NCBI GenBank assembly: GCA_902496845.1
Contig: CABVCJ010000005.1
Location: 1-54,012 of the forward strand
DNA from: an uncultured Collinsella sp.
GTDB taxonomy: Bacteria > Actinomycetota > Coriobacteriia > Coriobacteriales > Coriobacteriaceae
Direction of reading: 5' to 3'
Length of the DNA stretch: 54,012 bases
Below, one piece after another: positions 1 to 7,229 of the stretch. Position numbers and translations under genes: made by a program. Within the stretch, counting starts at the first letter, position 1; every line of letters starts with the position of its first letter. Under the pieces are notes generated by a model. That model was given only the letters and a program-made list of their open reading frames with translations, was not told where the DNA came from and ran no database searches.

Positions 1-636
1 GCGCGATCGCACGGGATCGGTGGGCGCACGCCCCGGTACATCAATCGCGTCCTGCACCGCCAGCACCGTACGACCGCGGCGCAAAAACTGCGGGATAAGC
101 CGCATGCACATCGAGATCATGAGCGCGACCACCGGCGCGGCGTTGCCAAAAAGCGCAAGCACCTTGTCGTATTCGAGCATCGACGCCGCGGCCTCAAACC
201 ACAGCACGCTCGCCACAAACAGCCCGCCCATGCACAGGCCGTAAACCATGCTCTCCAGATACACCGCGCGCATGCCAATACGGAACAGCTCCGTCGAGCC
301 CGAGGCGCTAAACAGCGGATTGAGCACCGCGATGATCAAAATCACTGGCAGCTGCCAGCGAAGCGCCCCCAACGTGCGCGCAGCACCGCGCGTCGCAAAC
401 CCGTACGCCAGCCCGCCCGCAAGCGACAGCGCGATCAGCACCGGTTGCATCGAGAACATGGTGAGCCCCAACGTCAGCACCATGTAGAGCGCCGGCACCG
501 CCGGATGCGACATAGAAAATGCCGCGACGGGCTCGTGGCCCGATTCCTCTCGCATGATATCCACGGGCACCCCCATCCCTCGCTCAAATGCCAACGCCGC
601 AACGCCGACGCCATACACAACCAGCGCAAACACCAC
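1..636 (-). CDS. ECF transporter T-component-like membrane protein (partial, 3' end outside window)
   Basis: An open minus-strand frame runs off the left edge of the window, so only about the first 210 codons are visible. The translation is rich in hydrophobic helices and includes RLIPQFLRRGRTVLAVQDA, which resembles the coupling region of EcfT/CbiQ-type membrane proteins. Those subunits join a substrate-binding S component to two ATPases for uptake of vitamins or metal ions. The start is uncertain. An in-frame stop lies at 667-669, so the earliest choices are GTG at 636 or 633. ATG at 576 or 555 is also possible and would remove the first hydrophobic segment. No strong ribosome site precedes 636. 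The gene diverges from glmU with about 120 bp between them. The S and ATPase genes, if present, are beyond the edge. Family assignment rests on pattern recognition from a partial protein and is moderate. Confidence 0.55.
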   Translation of the reverse strand, partial: MVFALVVYGVGVAALAFERGMGVPVDIMREESGHEPVAAFSMSHPAVPALYMVLTLGLTMFSMQPVLIALSLAGGLAYGFATRGAARTLGALRWQLPVILIIAVLNPLFSASGSTELFRIGMRAVYLESMVYGLCMGGLFVASVLWFEAAASMLEYDKVLALFGNAAPVVALMISMCMRLIPQFLRRGRTVLAVQDAIDVPGRAPTDPVRSR

Positions 637-759
637 GCCGGCGGCACCGACATCGGCCGTCGCGCATCAATCGTTACGCGCTCATCATATGCCTGCGGTA
701 TCATATTGCGCCGTGTATCGTTTCCAAACACACGTCTCTATAACGTAACAGGAGATCAC

Positions 760-2172
760 ATGGACGCAACCGCAATTATCCTCGCCGCCGGCGAGGGCAC
801 CCGCATGAAGTCGAACCACTGCAAGGTTTCGCACAAGATCCTGGGCAAGCCCATGGTCCAGTGGATCGTCGACGCCACCATCAAGGCCGGCTGCAGCCGC
901 GTCGTGGTCGTCATCGGCAGCCACGCCGACGAGATGCGCGCCCTCATCGATGGCGCCTACGCCAACAGCGCCACCAAGGTCGAGTGCGTCGAGCAGACCG
1001 AGCGCCTGGGCACCGGCCATGCCGTCAAGGTCGCGCTCGAGGCCTGCGGCATCACGCAAGGCCCCGTCGTCGTGCTCAACGGCGACCTGCCGCTCATCAC
1101 CGCCGACACCGTCGCCAAGTTCGCGCAGACCGTCGCCACCGGCGAGCTCGCCTGCACCGTCATGACCATGACCCCGCCCGATCCTTTTGGCTACGGCCGC
1201 ATCAAGCTGGGCGCCGATGGTCAAATCGAGCGCATCATCGAGCAGAAGGACTGCACGCCCGAGCAGGCCGCCACGCTGCTGGAGTGCAACGCCGGCTGCT
1301 ACGCCTTCGACGGCGCACAGCTTGCCGCCCACATTAACGAGATCGGCAACGACAACGCGCAATCCGAGTACTACCTACCCGACATGCTCGAAATCCTCAA
1401 GGGTCACGGTCAGGCGGTCTCCATCTTCCACTGCGATGACTACCGCGACGGCTTGGGCGTCAACAGCCGCATCCAGCTCGCGCAGCTCACCGCCACCGCA
1501 CGCGACCGCATCAACGAGCACTGGATGGCCGAGGGCGTCACCTTCATCGACCCCACGCAGGCTTGGATCGGCCCCGATGCCGTCATCGGCCGCGACACCA
1601 TCGTGTGGCCGCAGACGCATCTGATCGGTCACGTCACCGTGGGCGAGGAGTGCCAGCTCGGCCCCAACAGCCGTCTCACCGACACCACTGTCGGCAGCGG
1701 ATGCATCATCGATGAGACCATCGCCATCGAGGCCGTCATCGAGAACGGCGTCGACTGCGGCCCGCGCGCCTACCTGCGCCCGGGCACCCATATGCTCGAC
1801 GGTTCCAAGGCCGGCACGCACGTGGAGATCAAGAAGTCCACGATCGGCGAGGGTTCCAAGGTGCCCCACCTGTCCTACATCGGCGACACCACCATGGGCT
1901 CCGGCGTCAACGTGGGCGCGGGCTCCATCACCTGCAACTACGACGGCGTCCACAAGCACAAGACCGTCATCGGCAAAGATGCCTTCATCGGTTCCGACAC
2001 CATGATGGTCGCGCCCGCCCAGATTGGCGACGGTGCGCTCGTGGCCGCCGGCTCCGTCATCACCGAGCCGGTTCCGGCCGACGCACTCGGTCTGGGCCGC
2101 GCCCGTCAGGTAAATATTGAGGGCTGGGCCGCCGATTATCGCCGCCGTCTGCACGAGGACGACGAGGCATAA
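760..2172 (+). CDS. glmU: Bifunctional UDP-N-acetylglucosamine pyrophosphorylase / glucosamine-1-phosphate N-acetyltransferase
   Basis: GlmU makes UDP-GlcNAc, the precursor of peptidoglycan, in two cytoplasmic steps: acetylation of glucosamine-1-phosphate, then uridylyl transfer from UTP. The 470-residue protein has the N-terminal nucleotidyltransferase signature LAAGEGTRM (residues 8-16) and NGDLPLI near 107. The C-terminal half is a left-handed beta helix of hexapeptide repeats that includes KAGTHVEIKKS and NYDG. Length matches the family (about 455-470). The ATG at 760 is chosen because GGAG lies 5 bases upstream and the protein then begins directly at the Rossmann strand; the frame is open much further upstream but that part has no homology signal. 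It is transcribed toward prs and ends in a hairpin terminator. It diverges from the ECF-like gene. Confidence 0.97.
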   Translation: MDATAIILAAGEGTRMKSNHCKVSHKILGKPMVQWIVDATIKAGCSRVVVVIGSHADEMRALIDGAYANSATKVECVEQTERLGTGHAVKVALEACGITQGPVVVLNGDLPLITADTVAKFAQTVATGELACTVMTMTPPDPFGYGRIKLGADGQIERIIEQKDCTPEQAATLLECNAGCYAFDGAQLAAHINEIGNDNAQSEYYLPDMLEILKGHGQAVSIFHCDDYRDGLGVNSRIQLAQLTATARDRINEHWMAEGVTFIDPTQAWIGPDAVIGRDTIVWPQTHLIGHVTVGEECQLGPNSRLTDTTVGSGCIIDETIAIEAVIENGVDCGPRAYLRPGTHMLDGSKAGTHVEIKKSTIGEGSKVPHLSYIGDTTMGSGVNVGAGSITCNYDGVHKHKTVIGKDAFIGSDTMMVAPAQIGDGALVAAGSVITEPVPADALGLGRARQVNIEGWAADYRRRLHEDDEA

Positions 2173-2187
2173 CGCTTTGCCAAGCAC

Positions 2188-2222
2188 AAAAGGAGCTGTT
2201 CCATGGGGACGGCTCCTTTTTC
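2188..2222 (+). terminator. Rho-independent terminator after glmU
   Basis: AAAAGGAGC at 2188-2196 pairs with GCTCCTTTT at 2212-2220 and runs into a T-tract, 15 bases after the glmU stop codon. Confidence 0.85.
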
Positions 2223-2364
2223 TATCGTGACCTGCGCGACCGGATGAGTGGTCGGTTCGTGTCCGTTGACGGTAAAGACGTTATCAAGACCCGATTAACC
2301 CCGCCGCACGGTTACAATGCAAAAAGGCATCTATATGGCATTCGATGTATAAAGGAGAAGGGTA

Positions 2365-3351
2365 ATGCCGATTAATGATCCCGAGAAGTCGGAGAATATG
2401 CGCAAGTCCATCCGCGTGTATTCCGGTTCCTCCAACCGTCCCCTCGCTCAGAAGATCGCTGAGTACCTTGGGGTCGAGCTTTCGGGCCTTACGCTAAAGC
2501 AGTTCGCCAACGGTGAGATTTACGCCCGCTACGACGAGACCGTCCGCGGCGCCGACGTCTTCCTGATTCAGTCCGTGGCCGGCGGCAACGTCAACGACAT
2601 GCTCATGGAGCTGCTCATCGCCACCGACGCTGCCAAGCGCGCATCCGCCCGCTCCATCACCGCCGTTATCACCCACTACGGCTATGCCCGCCAGGACCGC
2701 AAGGCCGGCCCGCGCGAGCCCATCACCGCCCGCCTCGTCGCCAACCTGCTCGAGCGCGCCGGTGTCGACCGCATCATCACCCTCGACCTGCACCAGGGTC
2801 AGATCCAGGGCTTCTTTGATATCCCGGTTAACCACCTGTCCGCACTGCCGCTGTTTGGCCAGTACTACAACGACATGCACTTCGACACCGACAACCTGGT
2901 TGTCGTCTCCCCCGACGTGGGTCGCGCCAAGGCCGCCAAGAAGCTGTCCGACATGCTCGGCTGCGACCTGGCCATCGCCCACAAGGGCCGTCCGCGCCAC
3001 AACGCCGCCGAGGTCATGGGCATCATCGGTGACATCAAGGGCAAGACCTGCGTCATCAACGACGACATGATCGACACCGCTGGCACCCTGTGCGCCAACG
3101 TCAAGGAGCTCAAGGCTATGGGCGCTGGCGACATCTACGTCTGCGCCACCCACGGCATCTTCTCCGGTCCGGCCATCGAGCGCCTGAACGACGCCCCGAT
3201 CGTCGAGTGCGTCGTCACCGACGCCATTCCCGTCGAGGTGGGCGGCAAGATCAAGACCATCTCGGTCGCCGAGGAGTTCGCTCAGGCCATCTCCGCCGTT
3301 TACCACGAGGAGCCCGTCTCCACGCTCGTCGGCGGCGACTTCGCGCTGTAG
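2365..3351 (+). CDS. prs: Ribose-phosphate pyrophosphokinase (PRPP synthetase)
   Basis: Prs transfers pyrophosphate from ATP to ribose-5-phosphate, giving PRPP. PRPP feeds purine, pyrimidine, NAD, histidine and tryptophan synthesis, which fits the many pur and car genes in this window. The 328-residue protein shows the class I features: FANGEIYARYDETVRG near the N-terminus, DLHQGQIQGFFDIPVNHL with the divalent-metal site near residue 140, and the PRPP-binding loop VINDDMIDTAGTL at about 230-242. The ATG is preceded by AAAGGAGAAGG at ideal spacing. The N-terminus is about ten residues longer than most family members. It lies between the glmU terminator and a very long intergenic hairpin, so it is probably transcribed alone. 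Confidence 0.97.
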   Translation: MPINDPEKSENMRKSIRVYSGSSNRPLAQKIAEYLGVELSGLTLKQFANGEIYARYDETVRGADVFLIQSVAGGNVNDMLMELLIATDAAKRASARSITAVITHYGYARQDRKAGPREPITARLVANLLERAGVDRIITLDLHQGQIQGFFDIPVNHLSALPLFGQYYNDMHFDTDNLVVVSPDVGRAKAAKKLSDMLGCDLAIAHKGRPRHNAAEVMGIIGDIKGKTCVINDDMIDTAGTLCANVKELKAMGAGDIYVCATHGIFSGPAIERLNDAPIVECVVTDAIPVEVGGKIKTISVAEEFAQAISAVYHEEPVSTLVGGDFAL

Positions 3352-3374
3352 TCGCTCGACCCTCGCATCCCTCC

Positions 3375-3479
3375 GGAAGCCCCGGACACGCCTGCGGGGT
3401 TATCACGCGAACGTCCTCGCCGCTTTGCGGCTGCGGGATGTTCGCTTTGATAACCCCTCCCGGCGTGTCCGGGGCTTCC
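3375..3479. repeat. Very long imperfect inverted repeat between prs and pth
   Basis: The left arm begins GGAAGCCCCGGACACGCC at 3375 and the right arm ends with its complement at 3479. Pairing continues inward through GGGGTTATC and CGAACGTCC to an apical GCCGC-TTT-GCGGC loop. Almost all of the 105 bases can pair. There is no T-tract, so it is not a typical intrinsic terminator, though it could stop or stabilise prs mRNA. Confidence 0.85.
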
Positions 3480-3593
3480 TGCTGTCTCGGGGCAGCTGTT
3501 TTCTGAAATGACTTTGCTGCAACCTTTCCTCGCCTTCGGCGGGCGTGGTAGCCTTTGTCGTTGATTGAACTATTTACGTAACGGAGGACAAAT

Positions 3594-4223
3594 ATGGCAG
3601 CTGCACAGCCGCTTAAGATTCGCATGGTTGCCGGACTTGGCAACCCGGGCGAGGAATATGCCGAGACCCGCCACAACGCCGGCTTTAAGGCAATCGACGA
3701 GCTGGCCCGTCAGGCCGGCGTCACGTACTGGAAAAACCAGGCAGGCGCCGAGGTCGCGCTCATCAACATCAACGACCCCGAGGAAGAGGGCGGCAAGCGC
3801 CAGATTGTGCTGGTCAAGCCGCAGTCGTACATGAATACCTCGGGCGGTCCCATCTCCAAGCTCTGCCGCGAGTACAAGATCAAGGCCGAGGAGCTGCTCG
3901 TAATCCACGATGAGCTCGATATTCCCGCCGGCGACGTGCGCGTTAAGGTGGGCGGCGGCCACGCCGGTCACAACGGCCTGCGTTCCATCATCGACAAGAT
4001 GGGCAGCCGCGACTTCAGCCGCATCCGCACCGGCATCGGCAACCCTCCCGGCAAGATGGCCGTCGCCGACTACGTGCTTAAGCAGCTGCGCGCCCGCGAG
4101 GCCGAGGATTTCCAGGACACCTGCGCCCGCGCGGCCGACGCCGCCGGCCTGGCGATCGTGCATGGCGTGATCTATGCCCGCGATCACGTAAACGGCGCCG
4201 CCTCCGCCAACGGCAAGCACTAA
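3594..4223 (+). CDS. pth: Peptidyl-tRNA hydrolase
   Basis: Pth cleaves the ester bond of peptidyl-tRNAs that drop off the ribosome, recycling tRNA in the cytosol. The 209-residue protein carries the family's catalytic and binding residues: GLGNPG with Asn17, TRHNAGF with catalytic His27, SYMNTSGG, and the DELD motif with the catalytic Asp, followed by GGGHAGHNGLRSI. Length is slightly above the usual 185-195, with the extra at both ends. GGAGGA lies just upstream of the ATG. The stop codon TAA coincides with the first bases of a CTGTCCC-core palindrome (4222-4262), so the repeat abuts the coding sequence exactly. A strong hairpin terminator follows at 4329. Confidence 0.97.
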   Translation: MAAAQPLKIRMVAGLGNPGEEYAETRHNAGFKAIDELARQAGVTYWKNQAGAEVALININDPEEEGGKRQIVLVKPQSYMNTSGGPISKLCREYKIKAEELLVIHDELDIPAGDVRVKVGGGHAGHNGLRSIIDKMGSRDFSRIRTGIGNPPGKMAVADYVLKQLRAREAEDFQDTCARAADAAGLAIVHGVIYARDHVNGAASANGKH

Positions 4224-4262
4224 AACCTACCATTTAGGGACAGGTTTATTTTGGCAGGTTTT
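4222..4262. repeat. CTGTCCC-core palindrome overlapping the pth stop codon
   Basis: Arms AAAACCTACC (4222-4231) and GGCAGGTTTT (4253-4262) flank a core reading AAATAAACCTGTCCC on the minus strand. The copy at 26316-26356 has the same arms and core. It overlaps the TAA stop of pth. Confidence 0.8.
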
Positions 4263-4328
4263 ACCTGCGGAAACGCCCCAACCGCAGCATCGCAATCAAC
4301 CGCTCGCCGCCATACACACATAACACCC

Positions 4329-4376
4329 CAAGGGGGCCGGCCTCATCACAACCCGAGGCCGGCCCCCTTGCCGTTT
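4329..4376. terminator. Strong hairpin terminator after pth
   Basis: CAAGGGGGCCGGCCTC (4329-4344) pairs perfectly with GAGGCCGGCCCCCTTG (4355-4370), then CCGTTTTA. The 16-bp GC-rich stem ends the pth transcript. Confidence 0.85.
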
Positions 4377-4384
4377 TACCCTCT

Positions 4385-4422
4385 AAAACTGACCAAAATA
4401 AACCTGCCCCTATTTGGTAGGC
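4385..4422. repeat. Degenerate CTGTCCC-core palindrome
   Basis: AAAACTGACCAAAATAAACC followed by TGCCCCTATTTGGTAGG matches the family at 4222 and 26316 with a changed core (CTGCCCC) and imperfect arms. Confidence 0.6.
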
Positions 4423-4484
4423 CGAAGTGGATAAACCCTGCCCCCAACCGCCGAAGACACACGTAAGCGACATGTCCATGAGGG

Positions 4485-4490
4485 TATAAT
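4485..4490 (+). promoter_or_regulatory. Likely -10 box for the nfnA-nfnB operon
   Basis: TATAAT lies 105 bases before the nfnA start and after the pth terminator. No good -35 box is seen, and the leader to the gene is about 95 bases. Confidence 0.45.
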
Positions 4491-4595
4491 TTGCACCGTA
4501 TGTCTGCACAACGCCTGTGCGCGTACGGTTTTATTCGGGCTACCGTCCATTTCCGTGGAGGCACGGTTCGGCGGCCCTAACAAGAGAGGGGTTCT

Positions 4596-5435
4596 ATGTA
4601 TAAGATCCTGGAGAAGACGCAGTTCTCGGAGAAGGTGTTCAAGTTCCGCATTGAGGCGCCTGCAATCGCCAAACATGCGCACGCTGGACAGTTCCTCATG
4701 GTTCGCGCCAACGAGACGGGCGAGCGCGTCCCGTTTACCCTGGCCGGCTGGAACGGTGACGAGGGCTGGGTCGAGTTCATCTTCATGGTGATCGGCAAGA
4801 CCACCGAGATGCTGTCCACCTACGAGGCCGGCGAGTCGCTGCGCGACGTCGTGGGCCCGCTAGGCGTTCCCACCGAGATGGCCGAGGGCCCCTGCGCCGT
4901 CATTGGCGGCGGCGTCGGCCTGGCAATTGCCTTCCCGGTCGCCAAGCACCTGGTCGAGACCGGTCACGAGGTGCACGCCATCATGGGCGCCCGCACCAAG
5001 GACCTCCTGCTCATGGAGGACCAGTTCCGCGAGCTCCTCGACGAAGATCACATCCACATCACCACTGACGACGGCTCCTACGGCGAGCAGGGCGTTGTCA
5101 CCGCTCCGCTGGAGCGCCTGCTGCAGGACAAGGCCGTGAGCCAGGTCTTCTGCGTCGGCCCCGTTCCGATGATGAAGTTCTCGACCCTCACCGCCCAGAA
5201 GTACGACACCCCCATCACCGCGTCGCTCAACCCCATCATGGTTGACGGCACCGGCATGTGCGGCTGCTGCCGCGTCGAGGTGGGCGGCGTGACCAAGTTC
5301 GCTTGCGTCGACGGCCCCGACTTCGATGCCACCCTGGTCGACTGGGATGACCTTCGTGCCCGCCAGGCCGCTTACCGTTCCGAAGAGGGCGAGTCCCTCA
5401 AGGCCTATGAGGAAAAGAGCTGCGCATGCCACTAG
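4596..5435 (+). CDS. nfnA: NfnA-type ferredoxin:NADP+ oxidoreductase subunit (FAD / 2Fe-2S)
   Basis: This is the small subunit of the Nfn/sulfide-dehydrogenase family, related to the dihydroorotate dehydrogenase electron-transfer subunit. With NfnB it couples NADH and reduced ferredoxin to NADP+ reduction by electron bifurcation, in the cytosol of anaerobes. The 279 residues form an N-terminal FAD-binding barrel, an NAD-binding fold with GGGVGLAIAFPVAKHL near 105, and a C-terminal 2Fe-2S ligand set C222-x-C224-C225-x11-C237. GAGAGGGG lies upstream of the ATG. The gene overlaps nfnB by 10 bases, implying translational coupling and a two-subunit complex. The same pair is often annotated as sulfide dehydrogenase or as glutamate synthase small chain; Nfn is favoured from the pairing and organism type, but activity cannot be proved from sequence. 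Confidence 0.85.
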   Translation: MYKILEKTQFSEKVFKFRIEAPAIAKHAHAGQFLMVRANETGERVPFTLAGWNGDEGWVEFIFMVIGKTTEMLSTYEAGESLRDVVGPLGVPTEMAEGPCAVIGGGVGLAIAFPVAKHLVETGHEVHAIMGARTKDLLLMEDQFRELLDEDHIHITTDDGSYGEQGVVTAPLERLLQDKAVSQVFCVGPVPMMKFSTLTAQKYDTPITASLNPIMVDGTGMCGCCRVEVGGVTKFACVDGPDFDATLVDWDDLRARQAAYRSEEGESLKAYEEKSCACH

Positions 5436-6835
5436 TTAACGGTCGTTTCGTTGCCGATATGAAGTCGCCCCGCACCCCCGATAACGAGGAGCCGGCTGCC
5501 GAGCGCGCTTGCGACTTCCGCCCCGTCGACAAGGGCTTCACCGAGGAGATGGCGCTGGCCGAGGCCGAGCGCTGCCTCAACTGCAAGAAGCCGTTCTGTG
5601 TTGAGGGCTGCCCCGTCAACATCAACATCCCCCGCTTTATCGAGCAGATCCGCGAGAAGGACTTCGGCGGCGCCCTCGATACCATCCGCGAGGACTCCAT
5701 GCTTCCCGCCATCTGCGGCCGCGTCTGCCCGCAGGAGAGCCAGTGCGAGGGCAAGTGCATCCGTGGTAAGAAGTCCGAGCCCGTGGCCATCGGCCAGCTC
5801 GAGCGCTTCCTGGGTGACCGCCCCGAGCTCGCCTCCACGCCCAAGATGGCCCCCAAGAACGGCAAGAAGGTCGCCGTCGTCGGCTCTGGCCCGTCCGGCA
5901 TCACCTGCGCCGGCGAGCTCGCCCGCAACGGCTTTGACGTCACCGTCTTTGAGGCCTTCTTTACCGGCGGCGGCGTGCTGGTCTACGGCATCCCCGAGTT
6001 CCGTCTGCCCAAGGCAGTCGTCAAGCGCGAGATTGACGGCCTGGAGGACATGGGCGTCAAGTTTGAGTACAACTCCGTCGTGGGCAACATGGCCACGGCC
6101 GAGGAGCTGTTCGAGCAGGGCTTCGACGCCATCTACGTGGCGACCGGCGCTGGCCTGCCCAAGTTCCTCAACGTCCCCGGCGAGAACCTGCCCAACGTCT
6201 TCTTCGCGAACGAGTACCTCACCCGCGTGAACCTGATGAAGGCCAACAAGTTCCCCGAGTACGACACCCCCACCAAGCATGGCAAGAACGTCGTCGTCTT
6301 TGGTGGCGGCAACGTGGCTATGGACGCCGTCCGTACCGCCAAGCGCCTGGGCGCCGAGCACGCCATCATCGCCTACCGTCGTACCGAGGACGAGATGCCC
6401 TGCCGTCGCGCCGAGCTGCACCATGCCAAGGCCGAGGGCGTCGAGGTTCTGCCGCTCGTCTCCCCGCTCGAGTTTGTCGCTGGCGAGGACGGCTCCGTGT
6501 GCGCCGTCAAGGTCCAGAAGATGGAGCTCGGCGAGCCCGACGAGTCCGGCCGCCGTCGTCCGGTGCCCATCGAGGGCGCCATCGAGGAGATCCCCTGCGA
6601 CGTCGCGATCTCGGCTATCGGCACCAACGCCAACCCCTTCGCAAAGAAGATCGGCGGCAAGATGGAGCTCAACAAGTGGGGCTACATCGTTGCCGACGAG
6701 GAGACCGGCCAGACCACCGATCCCCGTATCTGGGCCGGCGGCGACATCGTCACCGGTGCCGCTACGGTCATTCTGGCGATGGGCGCCGGCAAGAAGGCCG
6801 CCGCTTCGATCACCAAGAGCCTGCTGGGCGAGTAA
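5426..6835 (+). CDS. nfnB: NfnB-type NADPH-binding oxidoreductase subunit (GltA family)
   Basis: The 469-residue protein belongs to the GltD/NfnB flavoprotein family. The N-terminus carries cysteine clusters for two 4Fe-4S centres (CLNCKKPFCVEGCP near residue 50 and ICGRVCPQESQCEGKC near 94-110). These are followed by the FAD motif VVGSGPSGITCAGEL and the pyridine-nucleotide motif VVFGGGNVAMDAVRT. In NfnAB this subunit holds the bifurcating FAD and receives electrons for NADP+ reduction. Its ATG lies inside the end of nfnA, so the two are translated together. No large glutamate synthase subunit is next to it, arguing against a role in ammonia assimilation. Database annotation is often gltA or NADPH-dependent glutamate synthase. 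A classic terminator follows. Confidence 0.87.
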   Translation: MPLVNGRFVADMKSPRTPDNEEPAAERACDFRPVDKGFTEEMALAEAERCLNCKKPFCVEGCPVNINIPRFIEQIREKDFGGALDTIREDSMLPAICGRVCPQESQCEGKCIRGKKSEPVAIGQLERFLGDRPELASTPKMAPKNGKKVAVVGSGPSGITCAGELARNGFDVTVFEAFFTGGGVLVYGIPEFRLPKAVVKREIDGLEDMGVKFEYNSVVGNMATAEELFEQGFDAIYVATGAGLPKFLNVPGENLPNVFFANEYLTRVNLMKANKFPEYDTPTKHGKNVVVFGGGNVAMDAVRTAKRLGAEHAIIAYRRTEDEMPCRRAELHHAKAEGVEVLPLVSPLEFVAGEDGSVCAVKVQKMELGEPDESGRRRPVPIEGAIEEIPCDVAISAIGTNANPFAKKIGGKMELNKWGYIVADEETGQTTDPRIWAGGDIVTGAATVILAMGAGKKAAASITKSLLGE

Positions 6836-6863
6836 TCACCTACAGCGCTAGCCACCAAACGGC

Positions 6864-6903
6864 AAAGTCCCCGTCGAGCACACGCCCGGCGGGGACTTTT
6901 TCT
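6864..6903 (+). terminator. Terminator of the nfn operon
   Basis: AAAGTCCCCG at 6864-6873 pairs with CGGGGACTTT at 6890-6899 and runs into TTTTTCTTT. Confidence 0.85.
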
Positions 6904-6916
6904 TTACCGACCGCCC

Positions 6917-6954
6917 AAACCACCACGATGGGGACAGGCACCTTTGTGGTGGTT
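6917..6954. repeat. CTGTCCC-core palindrome, CCACCAC arms
   Basis: AAACCACCAC (6917-6926) and GTGGTGGTTT (6945-6954) flank GATGGGGACAGGCACCTTT. It sits just ahead of the 15-bp inverted-repeat array; a diverged copy (13919) has the same place ahead of the second array. Confidence 0.8.
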
Positions 6955-6976
6955 TGAGGCTTGGTCGGTCGTTTTG

Positions 6977-7192
6977 TCTCAATCTGTAACACCTGGAGCC
7001 CGTTGAGCCTTGTAGTTGTTACAGATCGAGATATCGCTCCAACCGCCTCCGCTTTGTCTCAATCTGTAACAGTTAGAGGCCAAATTCCTCGCTATGTGTT
7101 ACAGATCGAGACGTTAGGTTGGCGGCTGAACAGTTCATCTCAATCTGTAACACCTGGAACCCAAATATCTGGCTTGATGTTACAGATTGAGA
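6977..7192. repeat. Array of six 15-bp sites in alternating orientation (three 55-bp units)
   Basis: Three units at 6977-7031, 7057-7111 and 7138-7192 each consist of TCTCAATCTGTAACA, a 25-base spacer, and TGTTACAGATYGAGA. Every unit is exactly 55 bases. The gaps between units are 25 and 26 bases, so sites recur about every 40 bases in alternating orientation. Spacer sequences differ. The array lies just after the stop codon of the giant surface protein. Two more units follow the second surface gene. No protein family or known repeat class was recognised. Possible roles are binding sites for a dimeric protein or a 3'-UTR structure. Confidence 0.9.
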
Positions 7193-7229
7193 TTTTGCTA
7201 AAGCCGAGGATGGGCGCTGTCGCCAAAAC

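Noticed and set aside
6977..7192. CRISPR array
   Set aside because: Repeats alternate in orientation, are only 15 bp, number six, and no cas gene is present in the window.
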